From Brevundimonas sp. (GTDB lineage: Bacteria; Pseudomonadota; Alphaproteobacteria; Caulobacterales; Caulobacteraceae), in NCBI RefSeq assembly GCF_019636155.1, contig NZ_JAHBYB010000007.1:1-64000 (forward strand): DNA of 64,000 nucleotides. Direction: 5' to 3'. A model generated the notes under the pieces. It was not told the origin of the DNA and made no database searches. It was given only the letters and a program-made list of their open reading frames with translations. Positions 1 through 8,055 of the stretch are shown in pieces. The position numbers and the translations under genes are program-made. Every line of letters begins with the position of its first letter. Position 1 is the first letter of the stretch.

Positions 1-32
1 CACCTCCCCATCGCTGCGCGACTGGGAGGAGG
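1..32 (-). repeat. Truncated copy of intergenic repeat family B
   Basis: Read on the minus strand, these bases match the left arm of the family B elements at 15350 and 37602 (CTCCTCCC followed by GTCGCGCAGCGATGGGGAGG). The copy runs off the window edge and lies directly downstream of pyk. Only the arm is visible, so the full element cannot be confirmed here. Confidence 0.6.
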
Positions 33-45
33 CGGGACAGGGTGG

Positions 46-1482
46 TCAGCGGCCGCGTTTCCGAGGAGCAGGGGCGTGGGCCAGGCGCAGGAGGTTGGCG
101 GCGCCGGGGGCCCCGAAGGGGGTGCCGGCCAGGATCAGGATGCGCTGGCCCGGCTGGGCCAGGCCGTATTGCACGGCGCCGGCGACGGCGTCGTCGGTGA
201 CCATCTCCAGCGACTCCGGCTGCTTGCCCAGGCGGGATTCCAGGCCCCAGACCAGGGCCAGGCGCCGCGCCGTGTCGGGATTGGGGGTCAGGGCCAGGAT
301 GGGCTGGAGCGGCCGCTCGCGCGACATCCGCCGCGCCGTCCCGCCCAGGGTGGTGAAGACCACCAGACAGGCGGTGGCCTGGGCCTCGGCCGCCTTGCGG
401 GCGGCGGCGACCAGGGCGTCGACGTCATGTTCGTCCATCCCGGCGTGTTCGGCGTCCATCAGGCTGGGCCACAGGGGGTCCTTTTCGACCCGCTCGATGA
501 TCCGGCTCATGATGCCCACGGTCTCCAGCGGATAGTCGCCGGAGGCCGTCTCGGCCGACAGCATCAGGGCGTCGGCGCCCTCATAGACCGCGTTGGCCAC
601 GTCCGAGGCCTCGGCCCGGGTCGGGGCCGGGGCGCTGGTCATGGATTCCAGCATCTGGGTGGCGACAATGGCCGGGACGCCCCGATTGCGGGCCGCGCGC
701 AGGATCTGTTTCTGGGCCACGGGCACGTCCTCGGGCGGAAGCTCGACCCCCAGGTCGCCGCGCGCCACCATGACCCCGTCGCAGTAGTCGAGGATGGACT
801 CCAGGTCGTCCAGGGCCTGGGGCTTTTCGATCTTGGCCAGGCAGGCGGCCTTGCCGGCGACCAGCCGCTTCAGCTCCGCCATGTCCTCGGCCTTCTGGAC
901 GAAGCTGAGGGCCACCCAGTCGACGCCCAGGCGCAGGGCGAAGGCCAGGTCCTCGCGGTCCTTGGGCGTCAGGGCCGAGACGGGGATGACGCAGTCGGGG
1001 ACGGCGACCCCCTTGCGGTCGGACAGGCGGGTCCCGCTCTCGACCGTGACCTCGGCCCAGTCGGCGCCGCCCTGGCCCACGCGCAGCCGCACCCGGCCGT
1101 CGTCGATCAGCAGGGCCATGCCGGGGCGCAGGGCGCTGAAGATCTCCGGATGGGGCATCTGGACCCGCGTGGCGTCACCAGGCGTCGGGTCCAGGTCGAG
1201 GCGCAGGACGTGGCCCGGCTTCACATCGATGGCGCCGTCGCGGAATTTGCCCAGGCGAAGCTTGGGGCCCTGCAGGTCGGCCAGGACGCCCAGGGGACGC
1301 TGAAGCGCCATCTCGGCGCCGCGCACGGCCTTGAGGGCGGCGGCGTGATCCTCGTGGGTCCCGTGGCTGAAGTTCAGGCGGAAGACGTCGGCGCCGGCCT
1401 GGGCCAGGGCCTTGACCATGCCGGGGGCGCGGCTGGCGGGGCCGAGGGTGGCGACGATGCGCGCGCGTCTGGCTCTGATCAT
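46..1482 (-). CDS. pyk: Pyruvate kinase
   Basis: Cytoplasmic pyruvate kinase of 478 residues, the usual bacterial length. It converts phosphoenolpyruvate and ADP to pyruvate and ATP, the last step of lower glycolysis (the Entner-Doudoroff route in this group). The N-terminus carries VATLGPASR and FRLNFSHG (residues about 9-41). The active-site lysine segment CLAKIEKPQ lies near residue 215, the metal and substrate loop VMVARGDLGVE near 240, and the family signature ATQMLESM near 272. The C-terminal third is the regulatory alpha/beta domain. The ATG at 1482 gives the canonical start. It appears monocistronic, with 113 bases separating it from the dedA gene behind it. Confidence 0.96.
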   Translation of the reverse strand: MIRARRARIVATLGPASRAPGMVKALAQAGADVFRLNFSHGTHEDHAAALKAVRGAEMALQRPLGVLADLQGPKLRLGKFRDGAIDVKPGHVLRLDLDPTPGDATRVQMPHPEIFSALRPGMALLIDDGRVRLRVGQGGADWAEVTVESGTRLSDRKGVAVPDCVIPVSALTPKDREDLAFALRLGVDWVALSFVQKAEDMAELKRLVAGKAACLAKIEKPQALDDLESILDYCDGVMVARGDLGVELPPEDVPVAQKQILRAARNRGVPAIVATQMLESMTSAPAPTRAEASDVANAVYEGADALMLSAETASGDYPLETVGIMSRIIERVEKDPLWPSLMDAEHAGMDEHDVDALVAAARKAAEAQATACLVVFTTLGGTARRMSRERPLQPILALTPNPDTARRLALVWGLESRLGKQPESLEMVTDDAVAGAVQYGLAQPGQRILILAGTPFGAPGAANLLRLAHAPAPRKRGR

Positions 1483-1595
1483 CAGGGAATCCGGAGTTCG
1501 GTGAGGGCCAGGGCCCTTTGTGACGTCGAAACCGCCGGGCGTTAAGGCCGGTTCAGGGCGCGAAACACAAAGTCATGGCCGGGTCAGTCTTGGGG

Positions 1596-2252
1596 TCAGG
1601 CCTGGGGATCCTCCAGGGCGTCCAGCGAAGGGTCGGGCCGGCTGGCGCGGCGCTGGCGCAGGGCATGCAGGACCAGGGCCAGGGCCGCGGCGGCGGCCAG
1701 TCCGCCCAGGGCCCACTCCAGGGCATGCTCGCCGCCGATCATCCGGGCGCCCTTTCCGGCCAGATAGCCGGGCGCCAGCATCACCGGAACCCAGATCACG
1801 GCCGAGCCGAGATTGGCCAGCTGGAACCTGAGGTGGGCCATGCCGGTGGCGCCGGCGATCAGGGGCACGAAGGCCCGCACCGGCCCCATGAAGCGGCACA
1901 GATAGATGGAGGCGACCCCATAGCGGCGGAAGAACAGCCGAGCCCGCGCCATGATGGTGCGATGGGGCTTCAGGGCCGCGACGCGCCAGATGCGTCCGCC
2001 GAACCGGCGGCCCAGAACATAGGAGACGGCGTCGCCCAGGACGGCCCCGGCGATGCACCAGGCCAGGACGGTCGGCCCGTCCAGAACGCCCGCCGCGACC
2101 AGGCCCCCGGCGACCAGCATCAGGGCCGTGGCCGGGAAGAAGGCCCCGATCACGACCATGGATTCGCCGAAGGTGATCAGCCCCAGCAGGGGGCCGCCCC
2201 AGACGGCGTTGCGGGCGATGAAGGCGCCGATGTCCGAGGCCAGATGCTCCAT
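1596..2252 (-). CDS. DedA family inner-membrane protein
   Basis: Polytopic membrane protein of 218 residues of the DedA (SNARE-associated/VTT) family. Members are needed for envelope homeostasis, and some are undecaprenyl-phosphate or phospholipid flippases. Visible family marks are the re-entrant segment GAFFPATALMLVAGG near residue 36 and the arginine motif CRFMGPVRAFVPLIAGATGM near residue 118, with several hydrophobic helices and a basic C-terminal tail. The start ATG at 2252 lies 101 bases after the stop of the LysR gene on the same strand. No substrate can be assigned from sequence. Confidence 0.88.
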   Translation of the reverse strand: MEHLASDIGAFIARNAVWGGPLLGLITFGESMVVIGAFFPATALMLVAGGLVAAGVLDGPTVLAWCIAGAVLGDAVSYVLGRRFGGRIWRVAALKPHRTIMARARLFFRRYGVASIYLCRFMGPVRAFVPLIAGATGMAHLRFQLANLGSAVIWVPVMLAPGYLAGKGARMIGGEHALEWALGGLAAAAALALVLHALRQRRASRPDPSLDALEDPQA

Positions 2253-2353
2253 CTAGCGGCGGCTCCGGGCGGCGGCGGAAGGGGCGGGCAGGGTCACGAC
2301 GGAGGCTTTCGCAGGGGGCAGGCCCCCTTAAGTAGGGACAGAACCGCCCCGCG

Positions 2354-3322
2354 TCATCCGGCCTTGAACAGCGACCGATCGCTGCGGACCGCGGAGACGA
2401 TCATCCGGGTGACGACGCGGATGCGGGCCAGGGCCTTCAGGTCGGCGTGGACGACCAGCCACAGGCTGCGCTGGAGATGGACCGCCTCGGGCAGGACCCG
2501 GACCAGGCGCGGATCGCGCGCGGCGATGAAGTCGGGCAGGACGCACAGCCCCGCCCCGGCCAGGGTCGCCTGAAGCTGGGCGATCAGGTTGGAGCTCTGC
2601 AGCGAGACATGGATGTCCACGTCGGGCGCCTGCATATAGTCCAGCTCGGGCGCATACAGCAGGTCGTCGATATAGCCGACGAAGCGGTGGCCGGCCATGT
2701 CGGCGCGGGTCCGGATCGGCGGGCGGGCGTCCAGATAGGCCGGGGCGGCGTAGAGGCTGAGGCCGTAGTCGGTCAGCTTGCGCGTCACCAGCCGGCCCTC
2801 GCGCGGGGGCGACAGGGTGACGGCGATGTCGGCCTCGCGCTTGGACAGGCTGAGCACGCCCGAGATGGCCACCAGCTGGATGTCCAGGCCGGGGTGGCGG
2901 TCGGCCAGATCGGCCATCAGGGGCGCCAGGACATAGGAGCCGAACCCCTCGGGCGCGCCGATACGGACCACCCCGCCGACGGTCTGGTCCGCCTGGCCCA
3001 GGTCGGCGGCGGCGCGCAGGGTCAGACTTTCGATATGTTCGGCCGTCGGCATCAGCCGCTCGCCATGGCGGGTCAGGGCGTAGCCCTGGGGGCTGCGGTC
3101 GAACAGCCGGGCGCCCAGTCCGGCCTCCAGGGCCGTGATCCGGCGGCCGACCGTGGTGTGGTCCATGCCCAGGCGCGCCGCGGCCGTGGTCAGGCGGCCG
3201 GTGCGGGCCACGCCCAGGAAGGCGCGCAGGTCGTTCCAGTTGAAATCGGACAGGGTGGCCTCGTTGTGCAGAAATGCACGATGATTGCGCGTATCCTGGC
3301 ATGGATAAGGCAGAAACGCCAT
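2354..3322 (-). CDS. LysR-type transcriptional regulator
   Basis: Transcription factor with an N-terminal winged helix-turn-helix (WNDLRAFLGVARTGRLTTAA, then MDHTTVGRRITALEAGLGA) and a C-terminal periplasmic-binding-like effector domain starting near GGVVRIGAPEGFGS. The start is uncertain. The ATG at 3322 gives 322 residues and puts about 23 odd residues before the HTH. A CTG at 3253 preceded by GAGG five bases upstream would give 299 residues, the usual LysR length, and would leave the GTGCA-GAAA-TGCAC palindrome at 3266-3279 in the promoter. It is divergent from the small gene at 3372, a common arrangement for LysR regulators and their targets. The effector is unknown. Confidence 0.9.
   Translation of the reverse strand: MAFLPYPCQDTRNHRAFLHNEATLSDFNWNDLRAFLGVARTGRLTTAAARLGMDHTTVGRRITALEAGLGARLFDRSPQGYALTRHGERLMPTAEHIESLTLRAAADLGQADQTVGGVVRIGAPEGFGSYVLAPLMADLADRHPGLDIQLVAISGVLSLSKREADIAVTLSPPREGRLVTRKLTDYGLSLYAAPAYLDARPPIRTRADMAGHRFVGYIDDLLYAPELDYMQAPDVDIHVSLQSSNLIAQLQATLAGAGLCVLPDFIAARDPRLVRVLPEAVHLQRSLWLVVHADLKALARIRVVTRMIVSAVRSDRSLFKAG
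3266..3279. promoter_or_regulatory. Palindrome, candidate LysR operator
   Basis: Perfect inverted repeat GTGCA-GAAA-TGCAC at the 5' end of the LysR gene, between it and a divergent small ORF. LysR proteins typically autoregulate from an imperfect palindrome at the divergent promoter. The site would lie inside the coding region if the ATG at 3322 is the true start and upstream of it if translation begins at 3253. The regulatory role is inferred. Confidence 0.4.
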
Positions 3323-3371
3323 GCGATAGCGCCGGTCATCGAACTGGACCCCCTGAACCGGACCTCGCGCC

Positions 3372-3557
3372 ATGGCTTTCGACGCCGCCCACTATCCCGT
3401 CGCCCAGACCCCCGCCGGCCAGACCTTTACGGCTCTGATCGACGCCGCCCCTGCGCCCTGCCCGCGCTGGACGGCCGAGAATCCGGATCGGGCGCTGGCT
3501 CTGCTGTTCGTGGCGGCGCAGGACTGCGAGGCCGTCGACGTCCTGACGGCGCTGTAA
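3372..3557 (+). CDS. Small conserved-type hypothetical protein (61 aa)
   Basis: Short ORF of 61 residues divergent from the LysR gene. The protein is soluble and acidic-to-neutral with a predicted helical C-terminus (ALALLFVAAQDCEAVDVLTAL) and no signal peptide. Codon use matches neighbouring genes, and it ends just before the palindromic repeat at 3565. I do not recognise the family. The divergent placement suggests it may be a target of the LysR regulator, but that is only inference from position. Confidence 0.5.
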   Translation: MAFDAAHYPVAQTPAGQTFTALIDAAPAPCPRWTAENPDRALALLFVAAQDCEAVDVLTAL

Positions 3558-3564
3558 CGCCCTC

Positions 3565-3696
3565 CGTCACCCTCGGGCTTGTCCCGAGGGCCCATGGCGG
3601 TCAGAAGGCGATTGTCGGCGACGCGGCCGGATGGATGATGCGTCTTCGGTCGCGCCGGCGGACGAATAGGCCCTCGGGACATCCCCGAGGGTGACG
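3565..3696. repeat. Intergenic palindromic repeat, family A (copy 1)
   Basis: Two arms of about 28 bases in inverted orientation, CGTCACCCTCGGGCTTGTCC on the left and its near complement GGGACATCCCCGAGGGTGACG on the right, enclose about 75 bases. Each arm is itself a small hairpin (CCCTCGGG...CCCGAGGG). The same structure recurs at 6567-6699. It fills the gap in front of phaC. Confidence 0.85.
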
Positions 3697-3706
3697 TGCT
3701 TTTACG

Positions 3707-5536
3707 ATGCAGAGAGTGGAGCCGTCCGTGGCCGCCGAAAAACCCCAGACCCACGAGACCGTTTTCGCCCCGACGGCGGGCTGGCCCGATCCCCTGGTGG
3801 TGGCCGAGACCCTGACCGGCCTGGCCGCCAATGCCGCGGAGGCCATGAAGACGGCCCTGGCCCAGGCGGCCAGCCCGCAGCCTCTGCCCTACGATCCGAT
3901 GACCCTGCCCAGGGCGGTCATGGCCTTCAACACGGCCCTGATGACCCAGCCGGCCAGCCTGATGGAGGCCCAGGCCCGGGCCTGGACCGACTGGACCGCC
4001 CTGTGGCGCGCCATGGGCGAGCGGATGGTGACCGGCGCGGCCGAGCCGGTCGCGGCGCCGGCCAGGGGCGACCGCCGCTTCTCGGCCCCGGAATGGAGCG
4101 AGGAACCGGTCTATGACTGGCTGAAACAGGCCTATTTGCTGTCGGCCAGACAGATGCAGGACCTGGTGGCGACCGCCCCGGTGGACGAGGCGACGCGGAG
4201 CCAGGTCGACTTCCTGTCGCGCCAGCTGATCGCCGCCCTGTCGCCCGCCAATTTCGCCGCGACCAATCCGACGGTGGCGCGCAAGACGATCGAGAGCGGG
4301 GGGCTGAACCTGCTGACCGGCCTGTCGAACGTGCTGGAGGACGTGGCCAGGGGGCAGGGACTGGTCGGCCGCCGCGCGCCGAACGATTTCGAACTGGGCG
4401 TCAACGTCGCCGCGACCCCCGGCGCGGTGGTGTTCCGCAACGAGCTGCTGGAGCTGATCCAGTATGCGCCGACGACCGAGACGGTCTATCGCCGGCCGCT
4501 GCTGTTCGTCCCGCCCCTGGTCAACAAATACTATCTGTTCGATCTGACGCCCAAGGCCAGCTATCTGAAATGGCTGGTGGATCAGGGCCATACGGTCTTC
4601 GTCGTGTCCTGGGCCAACCCGGACGAGGGCCAGGCCGACAAGGGGATGGACGCCTATGTCGTCGACGGGATCGTCGCGGCCATGGACGCGGTCGGCAAGG
4701 CGACGGGCGAGGCGGACGTCGACCTGGTCTCCTACTGCCTGGGCGGCACCCTGACGGCCATGACCCTGGCCTATCTGACGGGCAAGGGTCAGGGGGATCG
4801 CATCGCCTCGGCGACCCTGATCGCCTCCCTGGTGGATTTCGCCGACATCGGCGAATGGGCGGTCTTCACCGCCGACCAGGACCTGAAGGCCTTCCACCGC
4901 TATCTGGACGGCAAGGGCTATGTCGAGGCGCACGACCTGGCGCGGCTGTTCTCGACGGTGCGGGCCAACGACCTGATCTGGTCCTCGGTGGTGACCCACT
5001 ATCTGCTGGGCGACGAGGCGCGGGCGTCGGACCTGCTGTGGTGGTTCGACGACGGGGCGCGCATCCCGGCGGCCTTCCTGAAGCAGTATTCGTCCGAAGT
5101 CCTGAAGGCCAACCGCCTGAAGGAAGCGGGCGGGATCACCATCGACGGAGTGGCCCTGGACCTGAAGGCGGTCACGACGCCGGTGATGATCGTGGCCCTG
5201 AAGGACGATCACGTCTCGGCCTGGAAGGCGACCTATGGCGGGCGCGGCCATTTCGGCGGTCCGACGCGCTTCATCCTGGGCGGATCGGGCCACAATGCGG
5301 GGATGATCAATCCGCCGGCGGCCAACAAGCACGGCTATTGGACCAATGACGACGCGCCGGCGGACGCCGAGGCCTGGCTGGCCGGGGCCGAGCAGAGGCC
5401 GGGGTCCTGGTGGCCCGAGTGGCAGGGCTGGCTGGACGCCGCGGCGACCGACGACAAGGTCAAGGCGCGCAAGCCCGGCGCCGGCAAGCTGAAGGCCCTG
5501 GAGGCCGCGCCGGGAAGCTATGTGCGGGTGAAGTGA
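3707..5536 (+). CDS. phaC: Class I polyhydroxyalkanoate synthase PhaC
   Basis: Polymerises (R)-3-hydroxyacyl-CoA into polyhydroxyalkanoate granules. It has 609 residues, close to class I synthases. The alpha/beta-hydrolase core holds the lipase-box-like SYCLGGT with nucleophile Cys344, Asp501 in LKDDHVSAW and His529 in GSGHNAG, the expected catalytic triad. The N-terminal about 200 residues match the PhaC N domain. The ATG at 3707 has no clear ribosome-binding site; GTG at 3728 has GGAG seven bases upstream and may be the real start, shortening the protein by seven residues. No phasin or phaAB genes are adjacent, though a MaoC-type hydratase lies at 47556. Confidence 0.95.
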   Translation: MQRVEPSVAAEKPQTHETVFAPTAGWPDPLVVAETLTGLAANAAEAMKTALAQAASPQPLPYDPMTLPRAVMAFNTALMTQPASLMEAQARAWTDWTALWRAMGERMVTGAAEPVAAPARGDRRFSAPEWSEEPVYDWLKQAYLLSARQMQDLVATAPVDEATRSQVDFLSRQLIAALSPANFAATNPTVARKTIESGGLNLLTGLSNVLEDVARGQGLVGRRAPNDFELGVNVAATPGAVVFRNELLELIQYAPTTETVYRRPLLFVPPLVNKYYLFDLTPKASYLKWLVDQGHTVFVVSWANPDEGQADKGMDAYVVDGIVAAMDAVGKATGEADVDLVSYCLGGTLTAMTLAYLTGKGQGDRIASATLIASLVDFADIGEWAVFTADQDLKAFHRYLDGKGYVEAHDLARLFSTVRANDLIWSSVVTHYLLGDEARASDLLWWFDDGARIPAAFLKQYSSEVLKANRLKEAGGITIDGVALDLKAVTTPVMIVALKDDHVSAWKATYGGRGHFGGPTRFILGGSGHNAGMINPPAANKHGYWTNDDAPADAEAWLAGAEQRPGSWWPEWQGWLDAAATDDKVKARKPGAGKLKALEAAPGSYVRVK

Positions 5537-5547
5537 CCGGGCAATGA

Positions 5548-5568
5548 ATCCTCCCCGATGGGGAGGAT
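5548..5568 (+). other. Perfect hairpin after phaC, alternative to RBS-masking pairing
   Basis: ATCCTCCCC-GAT-GGGGAGGAT forms a 9-bp stem with a 3-base loop. It has no T-tract, so it is not a classical terminator. Bases 5546-5554 (GAATCCTCC) are also perfectly complementary to 5592-5600 (GGAGGATTC), which contain the ribosome-binding site of the next gene. The two pairings exclude each other. Confidence 0.5.
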
Positions 5569-5602
5569 CAATGGGGCGAGAATCCTTGTAAGGAGGATTC
5601 CG

Positions 5603-6562
5603 ATGAGCGGGCGGTTTCCGATCCTTTGGCTGGCCGAGGCGGACCCGGAGGAAGCGGTGCTGTCCTCGGGCGTTCTGGCGCATCTGGTCGAGACGATCGG
5701 CCATGCCGGCTTCACCATCGTCGGTTCGCCCCAGAGCGCGCCCCTGTTCGCCGATACGCCGCGGCTGGACCGGCTGATCGTGCTGGAGAAGGAAGGGGCG
5801 CTGGACTGGATCGGGCTGTGGAACCGGCTGCGGCGCACGCGCTGGGGCCTGGTGGTCGACATGCGCCGCACCGGGCTGGCGACCAAGCTGACGCGCCAGA
5901 AGCGGGCGGAACGGGGCGAGGACGCGCCGGGCCTGCACGCCGTGGAGGCCGCCGCCGCCGTGCTGAAGCTGGACGAGATCCCGGCGCCCAAACTGTTCGT
6001 CGGGGAGGAGACCCAGGCGGTCGCCGACGCCCTGATCAAGCCGGACGACCGGCCGATCCTGGCGGTGGGGCCGGGAGTGGAATGGATGGGCAAGCGCTGG
6101 CCCGCCGAACGGTTCGCCAAGGTGGCGACGCCGCTTCTGGCCGACGACGGGCCGCTGGCGGGCGGGCGACTGATGATCGTCGGCGAGGAGATCGAGCGCG
6201 ACGCGGCCCACACCATCCGCTTCGCCGTGCCGCGCGCGCGGGTGATCGAACTGCAGGGAAAACTGACGCCGCTTCAGACGGCGGCGGCCCTGCGTCACGC
6301 CAAACTCTATGTCGGCAATGACAGCCTGTGGACCCAGCTGGCCGTGGCGGCGGGCGTTCCGTCGGTGGCGGTGTTCGGCCCGTCCGACGAAGCGATGCGC
6401 GGACCCTGGCGGGGCGCCTCGGTGCGCGGCCCGCGCAGCCTGGAGGAGTTCAAGGCCCTGGACCCCCGCCTGAACCAGGCCATCCAGCACATGATGGACC
6501 TGCCCTACGAAAGGGTGTTGAAGGCGGCGCGGAAGCTGCTGGCCGAACGGTCGACGCCGTAG
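5603..6562 (+). CDS. Glycosyltransferase family 9 (heptosyltransferase-like)
   Basis: Predicted GT9 enzyme of 319 residues, the family of ADP-heptose:LPS heptosyltransferases acting on the lipopolysaccharide core at the cytoplasmic face of the inner membrane. Two Rossmann-like halves are visible. The C-terminal half has the nucleotide-sugar binding pattern VGPGVEWMGKRWPAERF and the typical KLYVGNDSLWTQLAVAAGVPSVAVFGPSD. The start ATG at 5603 is chosen because AAGGAGG lies at 5590-5596; an upstream in-frame ATG at 5558 falls inside the hairpin. It sits between phaC and pyrC, separated from both by repeats. Sugar and acceptor cannot be told from sequence. Confidence 0.85.
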   Translation: MSGRFPILWLAEADPEEAVLSSGVLAHLVETIGHAGFTIVGSPQSAPLFADTPRLDRLIVLEKEGALDWIGLWNRLRRTRWGLVVDMRRTGLATKLTRQKRAERGEDAPGLHAVEAAAAVLKLDEIPAPKLFVGEETQAVADALIKPDDRPILAVGPGVEWMGKRWPAERFAKVATPLLADDGPLAGGRLMIVGEEIERDAAHTIRFAVPRARVIELQGKLTPLQTAAALRHAKLYVGNDSLWTQLAVAAGVPSVAVFGPSDEAMRGPWRGASVRGPRSLEEFKALDPRLNQAIQHMMDLPYERVLKAARKLLAERSTP

Positions 6563-6566
6563 AACT

Positions 6567-6699
6567 CGTCACCCTCGGGCTTGTCCCGAGGGCCCATCGT
6601 TCCGCATATGCGGAGCATCGCCGATCCGGCGCCGCACCTTTCCACCTTCGTCTGCGCCCGAGGCCGCCATGGGCCCTCGGGACAAGCCCGAGGGTGACG
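6567..6699. repeat. Intergenic palindromic repeat, family A (copy 2)
   Basis: Inverted arms CGTCACCCTCGGGCTTGTCC and GGACAAGCCCGAGGGTGACG at the two ends, more perfectly matched than copy 1. The interior also contains the perfect palindrome TCCGCATATGCGGA at 6601-6614. The element fills the gap between the glycosyltransferase and the dihydroorotase gene. Confidence 0.88.
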
Positions 6700-6711
6700 G
6701 AGATTTTGGGT

Positions 6712-8040
6712 ATGTCGAACAGCTATGACCTGATCGTGCGCGGGGGCCAGGTGGCCAACCACGCCGGGCATGGACCGGCGGACGTGGGGGTGATCGACGG
6801 CCGCATCGCGCGCATCGGCGACCTGTCCCAGGCCTCGGCCGAGGAGGTGTTCGACGCCTCGGGCCTGACGGTCCTGCCCGGCGTCATCGATACCCAGGTG
6901 CATTTCCGCGAGCCCGGTCTGGAGTGGAAGGAAGACCTGGAGACCGGATCGCGCGCCGCCGCCCTGGGCGGGGTCGTGGCCGTGTTCGAAATGCCGAACA
7001 CCGAACCGAACACCACCGACCCGGATACGATGGCCGACAAGCTGGCCCGGGCGCGCGACCGGATGTGGACCGACCACGCCTTCTATGTCGGCGGCACGCA
7101 TGAGAACGCCCGCTTCCTGGGCGAGCTGGAGCGGCTGCCCGGCTGTTGCGGGGTCAAGGTGTTCATGGGCGCCTCGACCGGCACCCTGCTGGTCGCCGAC
7201 GACGATGGGGTGCGCGAGGTGCTGCGCCACACCAACCGCCGCGCCACCTTCCATTCCGAGGACGAATATCGCCTGGTCGACCGCCGCCCCCTGGCCCGGC
7301 CCGGCGATTGGACCAGCCACCCGGAGGTGCGCGACGCCGAGAGCGCCATCATGTCGACCCGCCGCCTGGTCGGCCTGGCGCGCGAGGTGGGGCGGCGCAT
7401 CCACGTCCTGCACGTCACGACGGCGCAGGAGATCGAGTTCCTGGCCCAGAACAAGGACGTGGCCACGGTCGAACTGACGCCCCAGCACCTGACCCTGACG
7501 GCGCCCGAGGCCTATGAGCGGCTGAAGGGTCTGGCCCAGATGAACCCGCCGATCCGCTCGGCCGAGCATGTCGCGGGCCTGTGGCGGGGCATCGACCAGG
7601 GGGTGGCCGACGTCCTGGGGTCCGACCACGCGCCCCATACGCTGGAGGAGAAGGCCCGGCCCTATCCGGCCTCGCCCTCGGGCATGCCGGGGGTGCAGAC
7701 CCTGGTTCCCATCATGCTGACCCATGTGGCGGCCGGGCGGCTGAGCCTTGAACGGTTCATCGACCTGACCTCGGCGGGGGCCCAGCGGGTGTTCGGCACG
7801 GCCAACAAGGGGCGGATGGCCGAGGGCTATGACGCCGACCTGACCCTCGTGGACCTGAAGGCGAAGCGGGTGATCCGCAACGCGGACGGCGCCAGCCGCT
7901 GCGGCTGGACGCCCTTCGACGGGTTCGAGGCGACCGGCTGGCCCATGGCGACCATCGTGCGCGGCCGGGTGGTGATGCGCGACGGCGAGCTGATCGGGAC
8001 GGCGCACGGCCGGCCCGTGCGTTTCATGGAAACGCTGTGA
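6712..8040 (+). CDS. pyrC: Dihydroorotase, class I
   Basis: Zinc amidohydrolase of 442 residues that interconverts carbamoyl aspartate and dihydroorotate in pyrimidine synthesis. The N-terminal beta domain leads into the metal motif DTQVHFREPG near residue 63. The conserved VKVFMGASTG carries the lysine usually carbamylated between the two metals. Further ligand segments are TFHSEDE, HVLHVTT and the late GSDHAPHTLEEK. The start ATG at 6712 directly follows a family A repeat, with a weak ribosome-binding site (GAGATTTTGGGT). Class I enzymes are common in alphaproteobacteria. No other pyr gene is adjacent. Confidence 0.92.
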   Translation: MSNSYDLIVRGGQVANHAGHGPADVGVIDGRIARIGDLSQASAEEVFDASGLTVLPGVIDTQVHFREPGLEWKEDLETGSRAAALGGVVAVFEMPNTEPNTTDPDTMADKLARARDRMWTDHAFYVGGTHENARFLGELERLPGCCGVKVFMGASTGTLLVADDDGVREVLRHTNRRATFHSEDEYRLVDRRPLARPGDWTSHPEVRDAESAIMSTRRLVGLAREVGRRIHVLHVTTAQEIEFLAQNKDVATVELTPQHLTLTAPEAYERLKGLAQMNPPIRSAEHVAGLWRGIDQGVADVLGSDHAPHTLEEKARPYPASPSGMPGVQTLVPIMLTHVAAGRLSLERFIDLTSAGAQRVFGTANKGRMAEGYDADLTLVDLKAKRVIRNADGASRCGWTPFDGFEATGWPMATIVRGRVVMRDGELIGTAHGRPVRFMETL

Positions 8041-8055
8041 GGCCGGCCCGGCCGC

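Noticed and set aside
2314-2329. GGGGG-CCTG-CCCCC hairpin as terminator of the LysR gene
   Set aside because: The loop is short and there is no T-tract; too weak to call.
3392-6490. 1032-residue open frame on the minus strand
   Set aside because: It lies antisense to phaC and the glycosyltransferase, and its composition (Arg/Gly/Gln/His-rich) is that of shadow frames in high-GC DNA.
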